A stretch of DNA of 64,000 nt from Rhea pennata (Eukaryota > Chordata > Aves > Rheiformes > Rheidae): assembly GCF_028389875.1 (NCBI RefSeq), contig NC_084670.1:10077383-10141382 (forward strand), given 5' to 3'. How positions within the stretch are numbered: the first letter of the stretch is position 1; the number at the start of each line of letters is the position of its first letter. The position numbers and the translations under genes are program-made. Shown here piece after piece: positions 35,157 to 47,000 of the stretch. The notes under the pieces are model-generated. The model was not told the origin of the DNA. It saw nothing but the letters and a program-made list of their open reading frames with translations, and did not search any database.

Positions 35157-36172
35157 CTAAAAGGGCCTTAGACAAACACTTTACCCACATATAGCAAGGA
35201 TGTAAGAGGCTTCAGGCTCTTTCATCTTTTTGGGTGGGACTGGAGAGATTTTGTGGTTGTGACAGCTCTCAGCTGTCAAATCTCCTTGATCTGTTCACTT
35301 GGATGGGAATACAATCAGCATGTCCCACACCCTTTTTCTCAGGATAAGACCCATGTAAGACACAGTTATCATTCCCCTCATATATGTGGGCAGCACTCCT
35401 GCAAACTGTTTAGGGAGCAGGACAAAAAAGATTTTGTGGCATTTAGGAAGCTATTAGAGGATAATTTTTCAGGTGGGACATCTCTGTTCAAGTGAAAGAA
35501 AACCCCACATCAGCTACAGAGTATTGCCAGCTTCTGGAAAGACAGGTTGACAGCTGACACAAAAGCCAGGAGGGCTTGGATCTAGGCCAGGAGCTGTGGC
35601 TGTGTAAAGTGATGTGCCTGCTGCTTGCCTCTTCACTGCAGTCTCCCCATATTCAGAAAGGAGATGACATAAATCACCTGCCTCAGAGGTGCATTGCAAA
35701 GGCTAACTGCTTAGCCTGTACAGCCAAAACAACACACTGAGCGCCAAGACCATCAGTGCCCTGGTGTCAGTAGTATTTGATGAATGACACCCAAAGTCCA
35801 GGGACAAGACTTGGGATTGCAGGAAGCAACATGAAGACACTGCAAGGTACTGCTGCCAACCTACACCAAAACAGGAGACCAGAAAACGACAGCCACATCA
35901 CCATTGGCTTCATGTGTCACTGATTGACTCAAGTTTTAATTATGCCCCTATATCTACATCTCCTAGAAAACAAAGCTTTCAGCCAGGCAGTTCCTGCTAG
36001 TTTAAATTTTATTATAGAGAGCAGCTAGTGACTAAGACTGCCCAACCTTCAAGTCAGATGCTAACAGCTTTGGACAAGTGTGGGATTTTTACACCCCTAT
36101 CTGCAGGAAAAATCTGATGTTTAGTGCCCTGACTGTGAACAGGTCACCCTTAAACCTCTGAACATCCCAGGC

Positions 36173-36200
<28 letters not shown>
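36173..36200 (+). repeat. A28 homopolymer
   Basis: Twenty-eight consecutive A. No open reading frame or recognisable retroelement body precedes it and no clear target-site duplication was seen, so it is listed as simple sequence only. Confidence 0.9.
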
Positions 36201-36203
<3 letters not shown>

Positions 36204-36558
36204 CCCGAGGGGAATTGTACTGGCTCTAATCCCTTCTGCCATTCTGCATATTCATGGAACATTGTCATAACACATCAGTGGGACAAAAGATCTGTCGGCA
36301 CCTCCTCCTCATTCCTTTGATAAACCACTAGACAAATGCTGAGTAAACACTTGGAATCCATTCACTGCACTATTCTCATACTGATGAGAAAGGCCTCGTC
36401 TTTCTTGCAGGCCCAGAGCTGCTCAGCCTAATAAAGTACGGCCCATGGCCTGTGAAAAGAGAGGCCTATGAATGATGAAAACATGGATTATCTCATTTCA
36501 CTCTCCTTGTATCAAACCCTGCCTGCATTCTGAGTGCACTTGGTCTGACACGCAATTA

Positions 36559-36578
36559 CACACACACGCACACACACA
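36559..36578 (+). repeat. CA microsatellite, interrupted
   Basis: A short CA array with a single CG interruption. Confidence 0.85.
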
Positions 36579-37411
36579 AAAGCTGGGGGAAGAGGGCATT
36601 TAGAGAACGGGAGAGCTGTCCCTGAAATTTCACAGATGACCTTTCCCTAGTGGGAAAATAATTTATCTCTGGCCTGTGGCATTCCCCACTCAACGCCAGG
36701 AGTTTTCTCATCAATATCCATATTCTCCTAAATATCACAACAATTGAATAGTAAAATAGATACAGTTAAGGCACAGCTTTGCAGGTCACTTTAAGGGCCT
36801 GATTCAGACTGGCGCTGAGCCCCTGTGGGGAGTCCCCAGGATGTTACCAAACACCCGACAAGCACCTTCCTGGCCACGTTGCTGTCCCGTGCGTCTACTG
36901 TCTGCTTGGCAGCGGGTGCACACAACGCACCATTCTCCTCACATTTGTCCTGCTGAAATCAGGAGCCCAGGGATTAGCCAAGTGCTTGGGAAAGGAGCAA
37001 CTTCTGTGCCTACTGAGGGAAACTTTGGGATCTCCGAGCGCCATGAGCCGAGCATGGTGGTGAACGAACCACAGCATTTCTCTCCTTTCTTTCAAAGCCC
37101 CCCTATTTTGCATTTGGCATTGGCAGAGGGAGGAACAACAGTGATGATCCCTTTCTCAGGACACCCCTGGGTCCTCTCAGACCCTCCAGAGCATTAGTGA
37201 ACCCAGCACTGAAATGAAACGGGCCAGTCCTCTTAGTCAGGCTTGGCCCTGCCAGACCACGGAGCAGCCCAGCTGGTGGGGCTGGGGACAGCACAGCTCC
37301 CTGATCTGAGCATTACCTTTACTCATAGCTCACAGATGGATACAGAGACCAAAGCAATACTTTCAGATAACTAATAACCCACAAAAATCAGAATAAAAGG
37401 CCTCTTACCTC

Positions 37412-37473
37412 TAGGCATTAGGTGACTTGACCAAGGTTACACAGGAAATCAGTGGCCAGAGCCATCCCGGATT
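37412..37473 (-). repeat. MIR-like SINE fragment
   Basis: AGGTGACTTGACCAAGG, TTACACAGGAAATCAGTGG and CCAGAGCCATCCCGGATT follow the reverse complement of the MIR core closely and in order. Confidence 0.55.
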
Positions 37474-38436
37474 ATTTTTCCGGCAATTACAGCATCTTCC
37501 TCCAATGTCCAAGTTTCTCTTGGAGGCTGAGCTAAAAATATTGTAATAATAAAAAAATTAATAACTCAAAACTGGTTAAGGAACTGGGTCTTTTAAAAAC
37601 AATAATCTGAAAGAAATATTTTCCATTTAAGTATGACCCTTTATTTGAGTTTGAGCAGTTTTGAAAGCAAAAATCATTTTTAAAGAGACTACATTCAAAA
37701 TGAGCACATTCAATGCAGATGTACCCATAATAGAAAAGAGGAATTGGTTATGAATCACTGTCAAATAATTAAGAAACAATAAATACACTGCTCGCTAACT
37801 AGAGTCTCCCCTCTTCCAAATAAAAGGCTCATAAACCTATCCATTAACTTAGAGATAAGTGAATTGGTTATAAACAATGTATTCAACACTTCTGTCTCTG
37901 CAAAATTCTTAGGTTCATTAATTTTCCAAGCAACTAGCAAAAAATGTGAGTAGATATTCCTTGGTGTGACACATTACTTGTGAATATTACATTTCAAATA
38001 TTTGCATGGTATAAATACAAATGAAAAACATCCCAGAGGACTTGAGTCTCACAGCAGTGTAAATTGCTGGTTGGATTTGGAACAGAATAAAACCTATCTG
38101 AGCGCAGAATTAAACGGACAACGTTGGTTGGTTGTTTTCTCCTAAGTGGGTGAGTCCCATCGCTAAGCAGCAAAAGCGCAGAAGCAAGCGTGAAAGTTGC
38201 AGGGCTTCGAAGACAGCCCAAAAGCAACTTTGAGGCAATACTGTATTTACATTTGTCTCCCCCAGGACTGTAACAGACTGCTGCTACCTGCCTAACACCT
38301 ACCTCCACCTTGCATAGTAAGACAGCACTTAATTAAAATTATGTTACTCTGATAAAATTATTTCCTTAGTTAAATGATACTTTTATTTCTCCAGTTTCTG
38401 CCTGAAAAAGAATTTGGATTTCACCAGTGTTGTTAT

Positions 38437-38484
38437 ATCCAGATCCTCTGAGGTTGCCTAGGCACGTAACTCCCATTCATTTCC
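38437..38484. repeat. Half of an ancient palindromic repeat
   Basis: ATCCAGATCCTCTGAGG, GCCTAGGCACGTAACTCCC and ATTCATTTCC resemble one arm of a palindromic element I associate with sauropsid genomes, whose arm reads approximately gatcctcaaaggt, then taactcccattgaa. The second arm is missing. I am not certain of the family name. Confidence 0.4.
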
Positions 38485-41400
38485 GGATGATCTCAACCGC
38501 CTTTGCGATACGAACCCCAGAGACTTCATCACTTGATACCGCTTCCAAACAAGTCTCTGGGTGGCTACTCAGCAAGGACTCCAGCCTGCAGGGCTTTGGG
38601 GCTCTGAATTCAGTCACGGTGGTGGTAAACACGGGCTTCAGGCATGCAAACGTACAGAACAACCTCTCTCTTCCCCGTGATCCGCCACACGCACCTGCTG
38701 GTGCCAGAAATCCTCATGTCCCTTCTCCGCCAGCTGGTACTCAGCCGAAGGACAGATCAGTTTTGAAGGGGAGCAGAAATGACTCTAAGCTTGTCCTGGG
38801 CACTTTTCCAGGAACTCTGCCGCTTTCGGACAAGTCTTCTGCTCCTGTGCTATTTCCCAGGGCCAGGAGGCTTTAACTCCAACCAAGGGGTGCTCCGAGG
38901 ATGCTCAGCACTTTGCAAGGTATAAGCCCTCCTGTGTCTCGTCTCTTAAGACAGCACCTTGGGAGCAGCTGACTCCAGCCTGCTGCTCTCCGAGCAGGGG
39001 CTGACACCCTTGGTTAGCTGGCAGGCCCTAGGGAAGGGTCAGAGTTTGGCACTGAAGATTGATGGGGATTTTCTCCATCGACTGCTGCAGAGACAGATTT
39101 GGTACCCGTTGCGTTCTGTCAGCAGTACTTGGGTTAGCACACTGAGCCTTAAATTGACAACTTTCCTCTCAAAACCCGATAGGTAATTGGGGGATCTGCT
39201 AATAGAGCTTGTCAAAATCAATTGGGGTTAAACACCTTTAGCTACAATAACAGTCATCTGACCCCAGGCTCCAGAAATTGCAGTGCTCAAAGGAACCTCA
39301 GGGGTTTATTCCTGGCTTCCCACTGCTTTGAGGCAGATAAAACAGCGGACGATGCAGAGCTGGGTAATCCATTCAGCCCATCCCGGTGATGCACCGAAGT
39401 GACAGCTCCCAGAGTTTCTGCAGAGCTGGCTCCTCCTGGGAATTGCGTGCAGAGGGGCAAATTTGTTCAACAAAACCTGAGCAACCAGAGTTTTCTTAAA
39501 TTCAATTGCCTGAAGGAGAAGGTAAATAACATTTAAGTGGAGGAAAGTGCATTAAAACCACATCTTTGATACAATGGCCGATACATCTAATGCTGCCAAC
39601 GCCTGAAATGATAATATTTTTTTTCTTAAATAAATAGCTCAGCAGCAGGATCCCAGCCTCCCCCAACATGGGCAGGACTCATGATGCAGCAATTGGATTT
39701 CCAGCCCTCATCCCTGCTGGCAACTTCATGCTTCTTCACTTTGCTGGCCTGATTTTTGAGGAGCGAGAGCAGAACAGTGCCTTGGGACATTCAACAGCGT
39801 TGCCCACACAGTGCCAAGGATCCACAAGCCCAGAGGGGACTTTCAGCTGACATTTCCCAGCAGCTTCCAGGACGAAGGAGATGGATGAACACTGACTCTT
39901 ATGGGCATCCTTTCTGAGTCGCTGTCCCTTTCCTGTCCTTGGGAACTTACTGCCTTTAGAGACCCTCCAGACCCTGATATGAAGGAAGGCAAAGCAGGAT
40001 GGGGTCAAGAAGAGAAAAAAATATCCAGAACTTTGGCCTCTTGCTTAATCCACTGGCAAAACACTGCTTCTTGCTATTATTTCTGCAGTTGTTTCTCAGC
40101 ATGGGCTGCACCACTTCCTCCCTTCTCTGTCTGGGCAATGCCCATGACTCTGTGAGCATCAGGGACCTCAGGAGCAGCTCCTTGGGGACTCAAGACCCTC
40201 AGCTAAGCAAACGCAGAGCAGTGGGAAGGGACACAGCTCTCACGACAGGTCCCACACAAGATACTCTGTGGTTGTCTGCTGGTTGCCTCCTCACAGAGCA
40301 GCAGACTTCCCTTTTAAGCACAATGTTTGATATTTGCATTCATTTTTCTGGTCTGCATTATATCAGGGTTATACTAAAGGATTTCAGATTGCCCCATCTA
40401 ATCTGAAAAATCCTACAAAGGTATGATCCCTGGCCAGGGGAAAGCAGGTCCTACCCCTTAGCATCGCCAGGTCTCCCCTCCTCTGCAAAGGACGTAGGCC
40501 GACTTCCCCCTTGCTAGGGGCTGCAAAGAAAGCTGCATGCAACAGGGCTAGGCCAGGCTTCACCTTGTGCCCAGGCCTGAAAGCCAGGGGAGGCTGGTCA
40601 TGTGCACCCTACCATTATCTTTAGAAAATAAAGGCACATCTTTCCCATTATAAAGGTAGCCCTTCTCCTCCTCGATTTTTTGCTTCACTGGGGAGAAGTT
40701 TCATGCATACATGGACAGACTGCACCCCTAGATCACATCTCTCTCCTTGTCATCTGAGCAGGCTAGGTCTTAACACCATTCCTACCTGTTAGCACATGCA
40801 AGGTGCAACTCTTCACTACTCACTCCCTCTTCAGAAAAACATATGCTCGGCAGGGAAAGGGAGAAGGAATTAACTACAGGACATTTTTCCTTCAACAGCA
40901 GGGAAGGCCTTCTGCCTGCAACGGGTTTCGTAGCACAGACATTTGCATTGCCACTAAGACTTGGTCTCCAGTCTCCACCTCTTTCACAACTCCAACCTCT
41001 CTCTCTCTCCCATGGGAGCCCAGCTCTGTCCAGGGAGAGATCAGACTCCATGCACTAGATCCCAATCCAGATCCAGCACATCCCTTGATCCTTGAACATC
41101 CCTTCACAAAAACCTTCAATTCTGAAAGGTGATTATGGCTGCAGAGGAGGAAAGGGAGCTTTTCAGAAGGATCCCAGAGGGAAGCAACACAGCTATCAGG
41201 AAAATTCACAAGAGAATTGGCTTCGGCAACCTGTAACACAGGCCAGGGAAAGCCCAGTATATGGTTTGCAATGTTTTCACTTGTGTTTTCCCACACACTC
41301 AGACCATCACATTGTCCTAACTGCTGAAGCATAAAAATAATCACCTTCCTGTTGACTTATAGACCATGAATCCTCTGGGGCTGACCACATGTCAGAGCTG

Positions 41401-42148
41401 AAGGTGCAAGGGTCCATAAGGGGTAAGCAGCAGCATAGATTCGAATAGTCTCCCTCAGCTGATGAAAGCCTGGGAAAGATCAGCAGTAAACACGCCTGCC
41501 AGAGCAAGGCCTTGTGCAGGAACAAGGCTGCTCTGCAGTTCTGAACCCCTGAGAATAGCAATACTCAGGTCATCCTGGGGACAGAATCAAGCCAGGACCA
41601 CCCATAAAGTAGCATAGACATTGAGGGATGTTAATTATCTACAGGCCTCCAAAGGAAAAAAATAAATAAATAAAAACAAACTAACAAACAACCCACACAA
41701 TGTCTTCCTGCATCCAGGAACCTCTCAGACTGCTCTTCTCCTGGACTCCAAAGATACTTCAGGAAGATTGCATGGCCTCCAGAGAGCACAGGTGGGTATG
41801 TAAATTAGAGGTTGCAACAAGCTGCACAGCAGATGAAATTAAACTGCTAGGATAAGTTAATTCTCTGAGTGACATACAGGGAGTTCTTACTTCAGGCAGA
41901 GTTCCCCAGAGGCAGCTCAGCTGATGTCAGCCCCTCATCACCTCAGAGCATTGCCTCTGCCTGGTTGACTCCAGTGTGGCTGTGTACATGGCTTCCAAGA
42001 TGTATGCAGCCCCCATGGGACCCTCTGCTGCCCCACATGTGATGAGGTGGCAGAGTGAGACCCACATGGTACCTTCCAGGTCCCTCGGGCACCAGGCTAT
42101 CCCTACAGCCACCGTCATTGTCATTGGACCCAGTGGCAATGGGATATA

Positions 42149-42201
42149 CATACACACACAAAAAAAAAAAAAAAAAGAAAGAAAAAAGAAAAAAAGAAAG
42201 C
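42149..42201 (+). repeat. A-rich simple sequence
   Basis: A short CA stretch leads into a long A run and GAAA/GAAAA repeats. Confidence 0.9.
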
Positions 42202-43957
42202 CAAAAATAACCCACCTGGTAGAAAGGGGGTTAAATATAGCGATAACTGTAACAGGCTTGGAGCCCATGGGCTAGGGCACCAGCCATGTATCGGCAGGGC
42301 AGGGCAAGTGCTGGCCATTGGCTTGACCTGGGACCCCCTTTCTGCTCTTTGCTTGGGGCCCAAGCTTGTTCTCGGGTGCAGGGCAGCCTGGGGGGTTTGT
42401 TCTGTCAGTCTGATCCTGCGCAAAAGGAGCAGAAAAGTTTTTAGTCCCTAGCTACTCTCTCGATCCCCGTATTGGGCAAAAAGCATCTTGGAGGACTCAA
42501 GAAGTATGGAGGAAAAGGGACAGCCTGCCACCTTTTACTTGCGATGGATGTTGGTTCACATACATCACATTTGGTAAAATTGAATCTGCACTGTCCAACA
42601 CTTCTCCTGGCATTAACTGCTAGATCCCTTTGCAGAGAGGCTAGCAAATCTGCAGCTTCACATGGACTCGTTTTTACCGAAACCCAAGAAATATTAAACA
42701 CGAAAGGAAATTCAGAGTGACTCTAAGGACTGTACAGCTCCACTCCAGCTGTGCTCCAAGACGACTGATTTCTAAAGAAAGTCTAAAACAACTGTCATCA
42801 GCCGATGGGTGCTTTGTCCCTCAGAGCAGTAGCTGGTGCCACATAGAAGGTATTCTGTCTAAATTAACTCTCTCCTTAATACCTGAGCAAACATTTTCAG
42901 CTTGAGATTTAATATCCCTGGACATGCCTGCTGTCTCACAGGTGAATCCCCAGATAAACAAGGTCAGCTCAGCTCTAATTCGGCTGTAAAAAGCTGTCAG
43001 TCAGTCTAGGAGGTCTGGTTACAAGGTCAAACGAGTTCTGAAGGTTGCTGGGGCCAAATCTGGCCTGTCATTCATTTTAAGTGCAGGAAGGTTTGTTTTC
43101 TCATTACAATGTCAGGTATCCCAAATTTGAGATTAGCTGTCGGCCACCACAACATTGTCTTTTAAAAAAATAGTAAAAATAAACATGTGCATGCACACAT
43201 CCCTGGCCCTGAACAATTCCATGCGCTTAACCTGCCTGCAGCTGGGAGATGAAAAGAAACCTGTCCTTCAAGGAAAACAGAAAAAGGACGTTCCCACACA
43301 CTGTGTGACAGTTCCCAGCACAAAAGAACCCCCAAAAGCACATAGCAACATCCTTCAGTCAAAACACACACTTTCAAATTATGATATCTCTACTAGAATA
43401 ATCCACCGCTGAAAAGCCACTTTGTCCAGTGGACAGGGAACAAAGCAGGGCACCTTTCACCTCGAGCTCGTTGCAAGCAAAACTTGGTAGCGTAGAATGA
43501 ATCTGTGATGCTCTGTGTGAAATAAATAGATCACCTTCTTCAAATCTCACCAGCCCCTGCATGTTGCTACTGTTGCACACTATCAGACTGGCAGATGCAG
43601 GAAGAACTGGCAGGATTGCATGGGCCAAAGGAACCAGAGCCAGCAGGAATAGCTCCAAGGTCCAGCCAAAATGCACTGGAGATCTACTTTTGATAGCAGA
43701 AGTGCTATGAGTATTGTATGGAAGGGTCCATCAACTCTGCTGTTTAGCCAGCAAAACCCATTTTGCCTCTCTCTTATGGGCATGGTCCTTCAAGGAAAAG
43801 CCCTCCATAACACCCCTTGGAGTCAGCGAGCTGCAGGGAGTTCACCCTTGCCTCTCAGGGCAGATCATCCTTCTCAAAAACCAATCAAGAGCCACAATAA
43901 AACTAATCTGAGTTTTCACCTCCCACTAGCTCCTATGTTAGCTGGTTTCAGCACTTC

Positions 43958-44082
43958 ACCTTCCTAATGGTTAAAAGCTTCCTCATATTGGCAGCATAAA
44001 TCAATCTGTGACCAGTTTATCCCTTTTGTTGGGGAGACAACATTGGTCTTAAACATCTTTCCTCCTCCCCTGGTGTTCAGCC
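43958..44082 (-). repeat. Probable diverged CR1 remnant
   Basis: Segments CTTCCTAATGG, GCTTCCTCATATTGG, CAGCATAAATC, TATCCCTTTTGTTGGGGAG and CTCCCCTGGTG are reminiscent of an internal CR1 3' portion in antisense orientation. The similarity is weak. Confidence 0.4.
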
Positions 44083-47000
44083 TTCCTAAGGCATTTTTGG
44101 GCAACATACAGAAACCCTTTGCTTAGCAAGGTTGGGGGGAGGCAAGTACTTTAAGTGTCTTTAAGTGTCTGCTGTATGACCTGTCTGTTCCCTTTATCAT
44201 CCTAGAAACCTGTTGCATGTGATGGTGTTAGACACAAAAACTGCACATGTGCTTCCACATTTGTCTGGAAGCATCTGATCTGCTTTCCAGCCTAACTCAC
44301 ATCGCAGGAGAGCTAGGTCATTTCAACTTCCAAATAGAGTTCGCTGCAGACTGTACAGGGTACCTGGATGGTTAGAATAGACTAGAAATATGGTTAGAAA
44401 AGATGAACCTCCATTGAAAGGCACTAACTGAAAGCCAGCCCATGCCAACAGAGAACAGAGCTATCACTGTTGAACATCGGTATTCATATGGCTTCCCATA
44501 CAAAAACTGCAGCAACAAACCCATTAATTGAAATTCTCCACGTTGAGTGTCTGAACATCTGCCATGGGATTGGAGCATCCAGGATGCGCAGGTCTACTCT
44601 GTGGGGTCATAGCACAAGTAATGCACACATGGTTTCCTGCAGACGCTGCAGTGTGGTGTAGCACTTCCCTAGGTTTTGCTGGTGAATCAGTTCTTTGATG
44701 TAAATGTAGACAAGCTGTATGAGAAAGTTCCCTGTAACCATCTACTTTTCAGAGGAAGGGAAAAAAAAAGTCAGCAGAACCCAGCTATCCCAATCCTCCC
44801 ACACTACTTTGTACTGGGACAGCATTTGTCTTCTTTGAGCCATAGCACTGATCCTGCCAGCGTTTGGATGCTGTGCTCCTGCCGGTGCAGGAAGATGGCT
44901 GAGCAGGGATCATCTAGAGCAATCTATGCAGGAAAACTGCATGGCACATGCCAAGGAGTCTCTCTGCAGCTAAAGGGGAGGAGAATTTTTTTTCAGTCTT
45001 TGTCAATTAGAGAAGGATGGGGAGCAGGGAGTCATCCCTGCCTGACAAAAAGATAAATAAGCTTCCTAGAGGAGGAATTATTAGGCTACATACAAAGAAG
45101 AGGCAAACCTGAAGAGACTTGTGCCAGGAATGCCTGAAGTGAAGCAGGTTGATGATGGATGGCTGCACCCTTCCTCTGCAGCAGACACTGCAGCGAGGCT
45201 GTAGCAAAGAGCAAGAGGGTGGTTTTCACCCAAACACCCAAAGTCCCCACTCACAGGGGAAGCTTTGGGGGTTTTCTTGGTGTCACAGTCCTCATCTTGG
45301 TATCAACCTTGCCTTGTCTTGCTCCAGTCACCTAGGGAGAATATCAGAGCAGGTGGGCTTGACACAGTACCACAGAGATCTCTGCCAACCTCCTGCCCTA
45401 CCAGGAGGACTCGGCACAAAGCAGCCTCACCAGCAGTGCAACAATCCCAGTGCTGCTCCCCAGCCCAAGTGTCCAGGGCAGGACAGAGGAAATGTAACTA
45501 ATTCCTCTTTGGGGTACACAGATTTGTTCTCCAAGGTTGTCAAAAGACCCTTTTCACCTGCAATGCATCTGTGAGGTTTCCTCAGAAAGTGGCCATTTCA
45601 AATGCAATGCCCACATGACTAGGGAGAGAGTCTCAGTCACTGGAGTGATTTATGGGAAGAGATCATCTGAGCAGCTCACGTGTAACAGTATAAAGCTTTG
45701 GCTTCCAAGGTAAAATCAGATTAAGTTGCCATCCCACCTGCCCACACCTCCATGGTAGAGTTCACTGCTGCCCCTCCCACAAGAGTTTTTGTTCATTTGT
45801 TTGCTTTAACCTGGACCATTTTGGTTATCCAGTTAACTGTGCAACCTTATAAAACTGTTTCAAATGCACAACATAGATAGACAACTGTGGTATAGCTGGA
45901 AGAGCAGTGGCACTAGAGATGTATTTTTTTCAGCCTAAAATAAATGAATCATCTACATATTTAAACAAAAATCAAGATAACATCACCTGCTGTCCATCCC
46001 AGGGCAAACTTCCCAAGTGATATCTCATGATGAAAAAACCCATAAGCCAAATAAACAAATAGAAAGAGAGCTACGGAATACCATGCGCAACAATCCATTA
46101 CATGCAGGGCTTCATCACTTCCCCAGAAAGCTTTTTCCTCCATGCTGTCCATTACAGGGACATCCTGTAGCCAGTTAAAAATACCAAAAACCTTTTTTTG
46201 TTGTTCTTTCAATTGTCAAAGAAGTTGAACATTTCAAAACACAGAAACAATGCAGTGTCCTTAAGCATTGCCAGTTTTTCAGATTTGACAACAAATTTGT
46301 TTCAACATCTCCAAAACCATGTTTTTCAAAAGTTAAATAATTCACCTTTTTCAGATCTGTCCAGGACTTCATGTGGATGCAACATTTATCTTCCTGGTTT
46401 CAAAGCCAAGGAGCAAACAGGCATTTCTTTTGACAGTCTTGTCTTGCAGGAGCACAGCACTTGTTGGTGCTTTCCCACCCAGGCTATGAATGTGTTCAGG
46501 CATTGAGCTTTTCTTACTTTGCAACTCAGCCTAAAATGCCTGATTCTCAATTTCATCCCATTATGTCATTTCTCAACATAAAAAGTCATACAGAGAGATT
46601 GACCCCCTCCTTCCCCTGACTCCCAAACCTTAAGCAAAAATCTGCTTCTTACCGAGGGTTTGACAAGCTTTCTCCTAGACTGTCCTGGAAAGGACTCAGG
46701 AGCTGCTGTGCCCAATTCCCTGCTCTGCCTAGATATCTATATCCATTGTAGGAGGGGAATGATCCTCCCAGGCACCCACTTCTAAGTCTAGCTTTTTAAG
46801 TTAAACTGCTCCTGATGTAGCCAGTGACTGGTCAGCTGCCTGGAGTCTGCCAGGCCACGAACTGCAGGGACCAAGTTGAACACACGCTTGCCTACGTGTC
46901 CCCAGATTTGGCAATGGTAACCTCTCACGCTGCCTCCACACTGCTTGTCTGTCAGCACCCTCACTCATTCCTTCAGCAACTTACAGGCAGATGCAGCTCC

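Noticed and set aside
36173-36200. A28 run as the tail of a processed pseudogene or retroposon
   Set aside because: No coding remnant, no repeat family and no flanking duplication could be seen upstream of it.
44145-44175. Tandem TTTAAGTGTC motif
   Set aside because: A single duplication of about ten bases, consistent with replication slippage and without further structure.
44908-44935. ATCATCTAGAGCAATCTATGC as a CR1 fragment
   Set aside because: Only a short match to the CR1 landmark, with no colinear sequence on either side.
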